Positions 8,040-16,021 of a stretch of DNA of 64,000 bases are shown here, in pieces. Made by a program: the position numbers and the translations under genes. Numbering within the stretch: position 1 is the stretch's first letter; every line of letters starts with the position of its first letter. Source of the stretch: Chromatiaceae bacterium (GTDB lineage: Bacteria > Pseudomonadota > Gammaproteobacteria > Chromatiales > Chromatiaceae); the NCBI GenBank assembly GCA_024235255.1, contig JACKMT010000007.1, forward strand, positions 46,188 to 110,187, written 5' to 3'. A model generated the notes under the pieces. The model made no database searches. It was not told where the DNA came from and saw only the letters and a list, made by a program, of their open reading frames with translations.

Positions 8040-9686
8040 TCAGATCTCCTCGGGCACCACTTCGATCGCGCCGCAGGGGCACTCGGTGGCACACATGCCG
8101 CACCCCTTGCAGTAGTCGTATTTGAACGCAAACCGGTTGCCCGGTCCAAGCTTGGTAATGGCGTTGTCCGGGCAGATACCGTAGCAGTTGTCGCATTCAA
8201 AGCAGTTGCCGCAGGACATGCAGCGGCGCGCCTCGAACAGCGCGTTCTCCTCGTTGAGATCGCCGATCACTTCGGCGAAACCGCTCTGCCGGCGGATCAC
8301 TTCCAGTGTTGGCCTGACAGTGCGCGGCGCATCCGAGTAATACCAGGTATTGAGCATGTCGTGGGTGACGACCTGATGCTTGGCCGCGGGCTGATACCGG
8401 TCACCGCGCAGCCAGGCGTCGATATTGCGCGCCGCTTTCTTGCCGTGGCCGATGGCGGTGGTGACGGTGCGCTCCGAGGGCACCATATCCCCGCCGGCAA
8501 AAATTCCCGAATGACCAGTCATCATTCCCGCATCCACGCTGACCACACCCCATTTGATCTCGATATCCGGGAGGTTTCTAAGCATGCCGAGTTCGCTATC
8601 CTGACCGAGTGCCATCACCAGAACATCGCCCTCGATCTCTTCGAACTGTCCGGTGGGAAAGGGCCGTCCGCTATCGTCAGGCACCATTTTCTCAAGCACG
8701 AAGATATTGCCTTTGATCTCTTTGATGGTGCGCAGGTTGAGTATGTCTACCACCTCCTCCAGCGCCTCGTGCACTTCGAAATCGTGCGCCGCCATCCGTT
8801 CCCGTGCGCGGCGAACAATCACTTTGGGGGTAAAGCCGGTCAGCCGCTTCGCCGAACGCGCCACATCCATCGCCGTGTTGCCGCCGCCGTAGACCACCAC
8901 CCTGCCCTTCAGATACTTGGTCTGTTCCAGCTCCACGTCGCGCAGCAGCGTGATCCCTTCGATGACGGGTGTATCGCCGCTGACCGGGATCTCCAGCGTC
9001 TTCGGCGTGTGCGCGCCGACGGCGAGAAAAGCTGCATCGTAACCACCCGCTTCCATCTCGGCCTTCAGATCCTCCACCGGCGTGTCGAGGCGAATTTCGA
9101 CGCCCATCTCCTCGATCCGGTCGATCTCGCGATTGAGCTTTTCGCGCGGCAGCCGGTATTTGGGGATGCCCCAGCGCAGCATGCCGCCGGCCTTGGACGC
9201 CGACTCGAACACCGTGACTTCATGCCCGAAGCGGCGCAGGTGATAGGCGGCCGCAAGGCCGCCCGGACCGGCGCCGACCACCATGACCCGTTTGCCGGTC
9301 GGTTCGCCGACAGCGATTTTCCAGTCGTACTTCTGCGCCTGGTCGCCGAGGAAGCGCTCCACCGAATTGATGCCGACGGACTCATCCAGCATCACCCGGT
9401 TGCAGGCGGTTTCGCAGGGCTGATAACAGACCCGGCCCATGATCGACGGAAACGGGTTCTCCTCCATGATCTTGCGCCAAGCCGCTTCATAGTTGCCCTC
9501 TTCGGCTTCGAACAGCCAGGCTTGGATATTCTCTCCGGCGGGACAGGCATTATTGCACGGCGGCAGACGATCGACATAGACCGGGCGGCTGGTGCGCCAG
9601 CTGCCCGTCTTGTTGAGCAGACTGGTACCGACATCCAGCGTGATTGCAAATGGCTTTTTTTCCTGCAGGGCGCTCTTTTTGCTCAT
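8040..9686 (-). CDS. GltD-like FAD/NAD(P)H and ferredoxin-domain subunit of 2-oxoacid oxidoreductase
   Basis: 548 residues. The N-terminal Fe-S domain has the GltD/DPYD pattern (CNNACP, then CYQPCETACNR near residues 87-97). An FAD-binding Rossmann motif VMVVGAGPGGLAAA follows (about 134-147), then an NAD(P)H-binding Rossmann motif VVVYGGGNTAMDVA. The C terminus adds two bacterial-type [4Fe-4S] motifs (CFECDNCYGICP and CKGCGMCATECP). The start ATG overlaps the beta-subunit stop by 4 bases. Related FAD subunits occur in the NAD-linked phenylglyoxylate dehydrogenase of Azoarcus. This subunit likely passes electrons between the oxidoreductase Fe-S chain and NAD(P)H and also serves as the ferredoxin-like delta subunit. 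The NADH or NADPH preference is not readable with confidence. Confidence 0.85.
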   Translation of the reverse strand: MSKKSALQEKKPFAITLDVGTSLLNKTGSWRTSRPVYVDRLPPCNNACPAGENIQAWLFEAEEGNYEAAWRKIMEENPFPSIMGRVCYQPCETACNRVMLDESVGINSVERFLGDQAQKYDWKIAVGEPTGKRVMVVGAGPGGLAAAYHLRRFGHEVTVFESASKAGGMLRWGIPKYRLPREKLNREIDRIEEMGVEIRLDTPVEDLKAEMEAGGYDAAFLAVGAHTPKTLEIPVSGDTPVIEGITLLRDVELEQTKYLKGRVVVYGGGNTAMDVARSAKRLTGFTPKVIVRRARERMAAHDFEVHEALEEVVDILNLRTIKEIKGNIFVLEKMVPDDSGRPFPTGQFEEIEGDVLVMALGQDSELGMLRNLPDIEIKWGVVSVDAGMMTGHSGIFAGGDMVPSERTVTTAIGHGKKAARNIDAWLRGDRYQPAAKHQVVTHDMLNTWYYSDAPRTVRPTLEVIRRQSGFAEVIGDLNEENALFEARRCMSCGNCFECDNCYGICPDNAITKLGPGNRFAFKYDYCKGCGMCATECPCGAIEVVPEEI

Positions 9687-10702
9687 GATTCATCACCTTC
9701 CCGGTAGACCAGGTCGAAACGCTTGATGTTGCGATCGGCGATCGCCTGTAGCTGCTCCAGCTGATATGCGTTTTCCGGCTTGAAGACATGTGCGAAACGC
9801 TTCTGCAGCTTCGCGTAATCGGCCACCGTCACGCGTCTGCGAATCTTGGTAACGGCGGTGATCTCTCCATACTCTCCTTCGATCAGCGGATACATGCCGC
9901 ATTCGACGGCATATCGGGCGATCTTGATCGTGTCGCCGGGCAGTGAGCCCCAGCCGAGCGGACAGGGCACGAAGATCTCGATATAGCGAGCGCCGCGTAT
10001 CTGCATCGCTTTGGTGACCTTCAGCTCCAAATCATGCAGATCATGCACCGACGCAGTGGCCACATAGGGAATCTGGTGGGCAATCGCAACCAGCGGCACG
10101 CTTTTGCCGGTGTTGAAAACGTTGCCAGGCTCCTCACCCACCGGCTGGGTTGTCGCGGTGCGGGCAGCAGCCGGGGTGGCGCTCGAACGCTGCACACCGG
10201 TGTTCATGTAGGCCTGGTTGTTGTAACAGATATAGAGCACATCATCGTTGCGGTCGAAAGTCCCGGAGAGACAACCGAAACCGATATCGGTGGTCCCGCC
10301 GTCGCCGCCCTGCGCGATCACCCGCACGTCGCTGCGGCCCTTCACCTTGAGCGCCGCAGCAATGCCCGAGGCAACCGCCGAAGCATTGCCGAACAGCGAG
10401 TGGATCCAGGGGATGGACCAGGCGGTCTCCGGGTAAGGCGTGGTAAACACCTCCAGGCAGCCGGTGGCATTGGCGGCGATCAGCTGATTGTTGGTGGCGC
10501 GCATCGCGGCATCGATGGCGAAGCGCGCGCCCAGCGCCTCGCCGCACCCCTGGCAGGCACGGTGCCCCGAGTCCAGCGAGTTGGAGCGATCGATGGTCGC
10601 CTGTACGGTCCGGTGATCCGACTCCAGCAAGCGGTTGCCGACGGTAAAGGTACCGGTCTGATAGAATTTTACCTTCTGTTTCGATTCGGGTAGTTGTGGC
10701 AT
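9683..10702 (-). CDS. porB: 2-oxoacid:acceptor oxidoreductase, beta subunit (TPP-binding)
   Basis: 339 residues. The Fe-S cysteines of PorB-type subunits are present: CQGCG at residues 50-54, a Cys in the TGCLEVF segment, and the PCPLGW motif near the C terminus. The thiamine diphosphate/Mg site is AQGGDGGTTDIG followed by CYNNQAYMNTG, matching GDG...NN. It catalyses oxidative decarboxylation of a 2-oxoacid to acyl-CoA, or the reverse. The first 40 residues form an extension before the conserved core. It lies 12 bases after the alpha gene. Pyruvate is the likeliest substrate; phenylglyoxylate or another 2-oxoacid remains possible. Confidence 0.9.
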   Translation of the reverse strand: MPQLPESKQKVKFYQTGTFTVGNRLLESDHRTVQATIDRSNSLDSGHRACQGCGEALGARFAIDAAMRATNNQLIAANATGCLEVFTTPYPETAWSIPWIHSLFGNASAVASGIAAALKVKGRSDVRVIAQGGDGGTTDIGFGCLSGTFDRNDDVLYICYNNQAYMNTGVQRSSATPAAARTATTQPVGEEPGNVFNTGKSVPLVAIAHQIPYVATASVHDLHDLELKVTKAMQIRGARYIEIFVPCPLGWGSLPGDTIKIARYAVECGMYPLIEGEYGEITAVTKIRRRVTVADYAKLQKRFAHVFKPENAYQLEQLQAIADRNIKRFDLVYREGDES

Positions 10703-10714
10703 CTCTCTCTCCCG

Positions 10715-11971
10715 CTAAATTGTTTTTGCGGCGGCAACCAGGCCGACATCGCTGAGAATGTTCTCCGCAGCCGAACCGGAGCGGCGCTGCGCCTTCTCCC
10801 GGTCCAGTTCGCGATTGACGATATCCATGCGCATATCGTGAAAATGGATCCTGTTAAGCTGGTCGTTCAGACCCTTCTCGAACATGCGGCGCAGATTCGT
10901 GCGGGTAATGGGACGCCCGCCCAGACCGCCGATCACCGAGTGTACAGTCAGGTGCAGGCCCCTGGTCGCCATGCGGATATCGTTGGCCAGAATACCGCCC
11001 ATGCCGACGGCCAGAGACTTTTCGAACACGATGACCCGTTTGGCATCTTTCAGCGCCTCCTGCAACGCTTCGATGGGAAAAGGTCGGAAGGAGCGCACGG
11101 TCAGCGCACCGATCGAGTGACCCTCCGCGCGCATCTCGGCGAGCACCTCCTTCATGGTGCCAATCACCGATCCCATAGTGACGATAACGGTCTCTTTCCC
11201 GGCACAGTCGTACTCTTTCAGCAGACCGCCCGAGTCGCGCCCGGTCAGCCTGCCGAACTCGTCTGCGTGCTCAGTGATCAGTTTTAACGCCAGGCGCTGT
11301 TTGTGATGCGCCAGATAACGAACCTCGGTGAACGCTTCCGGTCCCACCATCGCACCCATCGAAACCGGTGCCAAGGGGTCCAGTACCTGGCGCGGCTGAA
11401 ACGGCGGCAGGTAACTGTCCACCAACTCCTGGGATGGTATATCCACCTGGCTGTAGGAGTGGGTAAGAATGAAGCCGTCCATGCACACCATGACCGGCAT
11501 GCTGAGCTCTTCGGCCAGTCTGAAAGCCTGGATGTGGACATCCACCGCCTCCTGATTGGTCTCGACAAAAAGCTGAATCCAGCCGGCATCGCGCGCCGAC
11601 ATGGAGTCGCTCCAGTCGTTCCAGATATTGATCGGCGCACCGATGGCACGGTTGCCCACCGTCATGACGATCGGCAACCCCATGCCCGAGGCGTTATAGA
11701 CCGCCTCCATCATGAACAGCATCCCCTGGCTTGAGGTGGCAGTGTAGCTGCGTGCGCCTGCAGCGGATGAACCGATGCAGGCCGAGAGCGCGCCGAACTC
11801 CGATTCAACCAGCAGAAACTCGCAGGGCGACAACTCGCCCGATTTAACCATCAGCCCCAGATCCTCGACGATATGGGTCTGCGGCGTAATCGGATAGGCG
11901 GATATCACTTCGGGGCGGCTCAACGCCACCGCCTGAGCCACCGCCTGCGAACCTTCAATCTGTTTCAACAT
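10715..11971 (-). CDS. porA: 2-oxoacid:acceptor oxidoreductase, alpha subunit
   Basis: 418 residues with domains I and II of the PFOR fold. YPITPQT at residues 26-32 is the conserved substrate/TPP-pocket motif of four-subunit pyruvate-type enzymes. The LLVESEFGALSACIGSSAAGARSYTATSSQG region and the C-terminal transketolase-like domain (about 255-375, TVRSFRPFP and GGLGGRP) follow. It pairs with the beta subunit to form the catalytic heterodimer. It lies 26 bases after the gamma gene in a tight operon. Confidence 0.92.
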   Translation of the reverse strand: MLKQIEGSQAVAQAVALSRPEVISAYPITPQTHIVEDLGLMVKSGELSPCEFLLVESEFGALSACIGSSAAGARSYTATSSQGMLFMMEAVYNASGMGLPIVMTVGNRAIGAPINIWNDWSDSMSARDAGWIQLFVETNQEAVDVHIQAFRLAEELSMPVMVCMDGFILTHSYSQVDIPSQELVDSYLPPFQPRQVLDPLAPVSMGAMVGPEAFTEVRYLAHHKQRLALKLITEHADEFGRLTGRDSGGLLKEYDCAGKETVIVTMGSVIGTMKEVLAEMRAEGHSIGALTVRSFRPFPIEALQEALKDAKRVIVFEKSLAVGMGGILANDIRMATRGLHLTVHSVIGGLGGRPITRTNLRRMFEKGLNDQLNRIHFHDMRMDIVNRELDREKAQRRSGSAAENILSDVGLVAAAKTI

Positions 11972-11997
11972 GAGCTGCTTCTCCTCTATGTCCGGGT

Positions 11998-12558
11998 TCA
12001 GGCGCTGGCGGCTTGCTGGTATGCCGCCCGCGCTGCGATGACATTGGCTTCGCCGACGTTACCGGGAAACTTCTTTCTGATGGCACTGCACACGGCGTCG
12101 ATTTCAATCTCATCATTCATCGCCGCGAGTGCGCCGAGCAGCACGGTGTTCGGCGTTGGCCGTCCCAGATGTCTCATCGCCAGTTCGGTGGCAGATACCG
12201 CAATGACATGCCCGGCCGGCAGCTTGCTCGTCGCCTCGCCAATCTGCAGGTCCTGAAGATTTTTCGAGGTATTGATCAACACCCAGCCATCTTCGCGCAG
12301 TCCGGTAAACACATCGATGGCATGAAACAGGGTGGGATCCTGCACGATCAGCAGATTGGGATCGAGCACCGGTTCCCGCAACTCGATCGGATTATCGTCT
12401 ATGCGAACGTAGGCAACCACGGGTGCCCCCATCCGTTCGGAGCCAAAACTCGGTACCGCCTGAGAGTGTTTGCCCTGCTCAAAAGCGGCGATCGACAACA
12501 TTTCGGCCGCCGAAACCACACCCTGGCCACCGCGGCCATGAATACGTATCTGAAACAT
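11998..12558 (-). CDS. porG: 2-oxoacid:acceptor oxidoreductase, gamma subunit
   Basis: 186 residues, the usual size of a separate gamma (CoA-binding domain) subunit. The conserved start IRIHGRGGQGVVSAAEML and the SFGSERMGAPV motif are characteristic. It is the first gene of the operon; the order gamma-alpha-beta-FAD subunit differs from the common gamma-delta-alpha-beta order. The GltD-like fourth gene carries the ferredoxin motifs, replacing a small delta subunit. A weak GAGAGGG ribosome site precedes the ATG. The predicted leader from the promoter at 12779-12808 is about 214 bases. Confidence 0.92.
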   Translation of the reverse strand: MFQIRIHGRGGQGVVSAAEMLSIAAFEQGKHSQAVPSFGSERMGAPVVAYVRIDDNPIELREPVLDPNLLIVQDPTLFHAIDVFTGLREDGWVLINTSKNLQDLQIGEATSKLPAGHVIAVSATELAMRHLGRPTPNTVLLGALAAMNDEIEIDAVCSAIRKKFPGNVGEANVIAARAAYQQAASA

Positions 12559-12612
12559 TTTCTTAATATGCCCTCTCTGTGGTGTGCGTTACTCTTCTCT
12601 GGCCAGACGGAT

Positions 12613-12753
12613 CTATTGCAGCCAGTGGAGAGCCATCCGAACCCTGGATTTCACAGCATACATCTGCATCTGCGATCGGCAGAGTTGCATTGTCTTAACG
12701 GCACTCGGTAACTGTCCGGAGAGACCCATGATCTGCCGCATAAAAATTGACAT
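12613..12753 (-). CDS. Possible 46-residue leader ORF
   Basis: An open frame from ATG 12753 to TAG 12613 lies inside the predicted leader of the oxidoreductase operon. It encodes a Met/Gln/Arg-rich peptide ending VRMALHWLQ. Further in-frame ATG codons occur at codons 5 and 9. No convincing ribosome site was found, the first ATG lies within 5 bases of the operator at 12757-12769, and no known family was recognised. It may be chance or the remnant of an older gene. Confidence 0.2.
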   Translation of the reverse strand: MSIFMRQIMGLSGQLPSAVKTMQLCRSQMQMYAVKSRVRMALHWLQ

Positions 12754-12756
12754 TTT

Positions 12757-12769
12757 TTGGTAATACCAA
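12757..12769. promoter_or_regulatory. PdhR/FadR-family operator 1
   Basis: TTGGTAATACCAA is a perfect palindrome around a central base. It matches the PdhR consensus ATTGGTnnnACCAAT at 14 of 15 positions when flanks are included. It sits at about +4 to +16 relative to the start predicted from the promoter at 12779-12808, comparable to the PdhR operator of the E. coli pdhR promoter just downstream of the start. Binding there would repress transcription. The regulator gene is not in this window. Confidence 0.65.
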
Positions 12770-12778
12770 TTTGGGTCT

Positions 12779-12808
12779 ATCATACCGTATCGATCTTATT
12801 TCTGTCTA
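12779..12808 (-). promoter_or_regulatory. Sigma70-type promoter of the oxidoreductase operon
   Basis: The minus strand carries TAGACA (12808-12803), an 18-base spacer and TATGAT (12784-12779). The expected start is near 12772, immediately before operator 1. No better promoter was seen elsewhere in the spacer. Confidence 0.55.
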
Positions 12809-12942
12809 ATAACTTATACACCTATAAATAGAATCTTTCACTAGATAAAGTTCAATATTATTATGGTTATAGGGGGTCTGTCAGCTAGTCGGACAGTGCC
12901 GCTTGCTGCGTTGACAACCGAAACATGCAAGAGCCGTATATA

Positions 12943-12955
12943 TTGGTATTACCAA
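12943..12955. promoter_or_regulatory. PdhR/FadR-family operator 2
   Basis: TTGGTATTACCAA, with flanks giving ATTGGTATTACCAAT, matches the PdhR consensus exactly. It is the reverse complement of operator 1 (a single base pair at the centre determines orientation). The centres are 186 bases apart. Two sites at this distance could allow repression by looping, or the distal site could serve a second promoter. Confidence 0.65.
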
Positions 12956-13044
12956 TTATCTGTGGCAATTCCTAGTGGATTGGCATAGTCTAAAAAGCAC
13001 CTGATGGGTTGCTGTGCAATCAGATAGGTGTGCGGCGATTCAGA

Positions 13045-14313
13045 TCACCGGAACCGGCTCAGGATATCGCCGACCAGCCAGAAGGAGCCAAATACCAGAA
13101 TCAGGTCGTCTCCTGACGCCTCTGCCATTGCGCCATCGAATGCAGCGGTACCATTCGGATACTGCTCGATAGCGGCCCGTTCCACAGCAGCATCCACCAG
13201 AACGTGGGCCAGTCGATGCGGCTGCATGCCGCGGCTCACGCCGAGGTCTGCGAGATACCATTTGTCCACCTGTGCCGCGATTATCGCGACCACTGACTGA
13301 ACATCCTTGTCTGACATGATGCCGAACACAGCTCTGGTCTGACCACTACGCGGCAGCTGTTCCAGGTTTTCCGCAAGCATCTTTACCGCCTCGGCATTAT
13401 GCGCGACATCCAGCAAGATGTTGGGAACACCGGAAATCAGCTGAAACCGACCGGGTACCTGAACCGTCCGCAAGCCCTGCTCTATAGCCATCCGCTGCAG
13501 CGGAAGCCGGGGCAGTAGCAGCCGCAAAGCCATTACCACCCCGGCAGCATTCTGCAGCTGGTAACCACCCTGTAGAGCAGGCAGCGGCAAGCCTTCCATG
13601 CGTTCATCAATACTCCACCAATCCCAGGTGGAGCCACGCTGTCTGAAAAAGAAATCACGCCCCGCCAGATAAGGCAACGCCTGCAGTTGCCGAGCATGCT
13701 CGATCAGCGACTCCGGCGCCGATGGGGAAGCACAAACGACCGGCTTTCGCGCCCGCATGATGCCCGCTTTCTCGCGGGCAATCTCGTCCAGCGTATGTCC
13801 CAGCCATTCGGTGTGATCCAAGCCGATGGTGGTGATCAACGCTACGTCCGAGTCGACGATATTCACCGCGTCGAGGCGTCCTCCCAATCCCACTTCCAGT
13901 ACCGCAACATCGAGCTTCGCATCACAGAACAGCTGCAGCGCCGCCAGTGCGCTGAATTCGAAATAGCTGATGGATATAGTGCCGCGGGCCCGGTCGATGC
14001 GTTCGAAGGCTGCGCAGATCAGATCGTCATCCGCGTCCCTGCCAGCGATACGAATACGTTCGTTATAACGAACCAGGTGGGGAGAGGTGAAGCAGCCGAC
14101 CCGATAGCCGGCGGCGCTTAGCATTGCCTCCAGCAAGGCTACTGACGAACCTTTGCCGTTGGTACCCGCGACCGTGATCACGCGGAACGGCAGCGTCTGC
14201 CCGGTCCATACTTTTCGCCAGACCGATGCGACCCGCTCCAGACCGAGATCAATCTTTTTGGGATGAAGGGTCTCCTGCCACTGCAACCACTCGTTGAGCG
14301 TCCCGAAACGCAA
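13045..14313 (-). CDS. folC: Bifunctional folylpolyglutamate/dihydrofolate synthase
   Basis: 422 residues. The enzyme ligates glutamate to dihydropteroate and folates using ATP. The nucleotide loop VAGTNGKGSS lies near residues 48-57, and the LGLGGRLDAVN and LLDVAHN motifs of the Mur-ligase fold are present. It lies 4 bases after accD, continuing the truA-trpF-trpB-trpA-accD-folC order. The next gene expected from related genomes (dedD) is displaced by the oxidoreductase block. Confidence 0.95.
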   Translation of the reverse strand: MRFGTLNEWLQWQETLHPKKIDLGLERVASVWRKVWTGQTLPFRVITVAGTNGKGSSVALLEAMLSAAGYRVGCFTSPHLVRYNERIRIAGRDADDDLICAAFERIDRARGTISISYFEFSALAALQLFCDAKLDVAVLEVGLGGRLDAVNIVDSDVALITTIGLDHTEWLGHTLDEIAREKAGIMRARKPVVCASPSAPESLIEHARQLQALPYLAGRDFFFRQRGSTWDWWSIDERMEGLPLPALQGGYQLQNAAGVVMALRLLLPRLPLQRMAIEQGLRTVQVPGRFQLISGVPNILLDVAHNAEAVKMLAENLEQLPRSGQTRAVFGIMSDKDVQSVVAIIAAQVDKWYLADLGVSRGMQPHRLAHVLVDAAVERAAIEQYPNGTAAFDGAMAEASGDDLILVFGSFWLVGDILSRFR

Positions 14314-14317
14314 TGCT

Positions 14318-15178
14318 TCAGATTCTGTGCTTATGTGTCAGTGTACCGATCAGGCTGGCAAACCGATCGCGCATATCCCGCCGATCGACGATCATGTCGA
14401 TCGCACCGTGCTCCAACAGAAACTCACTGCGCTGAAAACCTTCGGGCAGTTTCTCCCGCACTGTCTGCTCGATGACGCGCGGCCCGGCAAAGCCGATCAG
14501 TGCATTGGGTTCCGCGACGTTCACGTCGCCTAACATGGCGAAGCTGGCCGACACACCGCCCATTGTCGGATCGGTCATCACGGAGATATAAGGTATGCCT
14601 CGTTCTGCCATCCGGCCGAGTGCGGCGCTGGTCTTAGCCATCTGCATAAGCGAAAAGAGCGACTCTTGCATACGCGCGCCACCGCTGGCCGAAAAGCAGA
14701 CCAGGGGAATACAGTGTTCAAGGCAGACATTGACCCCGCGTACAAACTTTTCGCCCACGACCGATCCCATGGAACCGCCCATGAAGTTGAACTCGAAGGC
14801 CAACGCGACCAGATCCATACCTTGCAACTGGCCGCGCATGGCTACCAATGCCTCTTTCTCGCCGCTGCTCTTCTGCGCCTGGGAGATGCGGTCTTTGTAC
14901 TTCTTGCTATCTTTAAATTTCAGCGGGTCGGTCGGCACAAGATCGGCGGCAATCTCTTCCCCGGTATCCTGGTCCAGAAATATCTCCAGCCGGCGCCGGG
15001 CGGAAACCCGGTTGTGATAGCCGCACTTAGGACAGACATCCAGGTTCCGCTCCATTTCCGCGCGGTAAAGTATAGCGCTGCAGCCGGGGCACTTGGCCCA
15101 CAAACCTTCAGGTACGCCGCGCTTATTGCCGCCTTCAATACGAATGCGGCTGGGTATTAACTTTTCGAACCAGCTCAT
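14318..15178 (-). CDS. accD: Acetyl-CoA carboxylase carboxyltransferase subunit beta
   Basis: 286 residues, beginning MSWFEKLIPSRI as in many AccD proteins. The four-Cys zinc domain (CPGC, then CPKCGYH) is at about 28-54. The carboxyltransferase core with SASGGARMQESLFSLMQM follows. It pairs with AccA, not in this window, to transfer carboxyl from biotin to acetyl-CoA in fatty acid synthesis. Confidence 0.97.
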   Translation of the reverse strand: MSWFEKLIPSRIRIEGGNKRGVPEGLWAKCPGCSAILYRAEMERNLDVCPKCGYHNRVSARRRLEIFLDQDTGEEIAADLVPTDPLKFKDSKKYKDRISQAQKSSGEKEALVAMRGQLQGMDLVALAFEFNFMGGSMGSVVGEKFVRGVNVCLEHCIPLVCFSASGGARMQESLFSLMQMAKTSAALGRMAERGIPYISVMTDPTMGGVSASFAMLGDVNVAEPNALIGFAGPRVIEQTVREKLPEGFQRSEFLLEHGAIDMIVDRRDMRDRFASLIGTLTHKHRI

Positions 15179-15214
15179 TTGGGTAGAGTCCTGCTTATAG
15201 TCTGCTGACTGCCG

Positions 15215-16021
15215 TTAAATCAGATCCATAGCCGTGCGCATCTGTGAGATCGAATTGGATAATTCCGGCGCAATCGCCTCGGGCTGTTCCGTCAGCGCCT
15301 CAATCCGGTTCACCAGGACACTGCCGACAATCACCGCATCCGCCACCTGCGCCACTGCCTGCGCCGATTCCGGGTCTTTGATGCCGAAACCCACGCCGAT
15401 AGGCAACCTGGTCGCTTTACGGATATGGAAGAGCTTGCCCGCCACTTCCCCGATAGCAAGGCTTGCCGATCCGGTGGTGCCTTTGACCGACACATAGTAT
15501 ACAAAACCGGAGGCGGCATCGCAGATCTGTTTAATGCGCTGCTCATCGCTGGTGGGAGCCAGCAGAAAAATTGCATCTATCCGGTGCGTACGCAGTGCAG
15601 TCAGATAATCCTCCGCCTCCTCTGGCGGGATATCCACGGTGATAACGCCATCCACACCAGCCTCCCCGGCCAGCTCCGCGAATCGCTGATAACCCAGCGC
15701 TTCGATCGGATTGAGGTAGCCCATCAATATTACCGGCGTTGCGCTGTCCTGTTCGCGAAACCGGCGGACCATCCCGATGACATCGCGTAGACTGATATGC
15801 TGCTTCAACGCGCGCTCGTTGGCACGTTGAATCACCGGGCCGTCGGCCATCGGATCCGAAAACGGCACTCCCAGTTCGATCATGCTGGCCCCCGAATCGA
15901 CCATCGCATGCATCAGCGGGACGGTCACTTCCGGATTCGGATCGCCCGCGGTGACGAAGGGAATCAGTGCAGTTTTATGCTGTGCCTGCAGTTGTTCGAA
16001 GCGTTGCTTGATACGGCTCAT
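15215..16021 (-). CDS. trpA: Tryptophan synthase alpha chain
   Basis: 268 residues. The alpha chain cleaves indole-3-glycerol phosphate and channels indole to TrpB. The catalytic Glu is in MIELGVPFSDPMADGP, and the catalytic Asp region is GVDGVITVDIP. Its ATG overlaps the trpB stop by 4 bases (ATGA), indicating translational coupling that supports equal alpha and beta synthesis. Confidence 0.97.
   Translation of the reverse strand: MSRIKQRFEQLQAQHKTALIPFVTAGDPNPEVTVPLMHAMVDSGASMIELGVPFSDPMADGPVIQRANERALKQHISLRDVIGMVRRFREQDSATPVILMGYLNPIEALGYQRFAELAGEAGVDGVITVDIPPEEAEDYLTALRTHRIDAIFLLAPTSDEQRIKQICDAASGFVYYVSVKGTTGSASLAIGEVAGKLFHIRKATRLPIGVGFGIKDPESAQAVAQVADAVIVGSVLVNRIEALTEQPEAIAPELSNSISQMRTAMDLI

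Larger units (their letters stand above)
12559..13044. other. 486-base A+T-rich regulatory spacer upstream of the oxidoreductase operon
   Basis: No established gene lies here. The spacer holds a sigma70-like minus-strand promoter, two PdhR-type operators and a possible 46-codon leader ORF, each listed separately. It also holds a short inverted repeat, CTGTC at 12878-12882 and GACAG at 12892-12896. The central part (about 12740-12870) is much richer in A+T than the surrounding genes. Confidence 0.7.

Noticed and set aside
8361..9707. 448-residue plus-strand frame
   Set aside because: It is antisense to the GltD-like subunit, which has clear motifs. High G+C third positions generate such long shadow frames.
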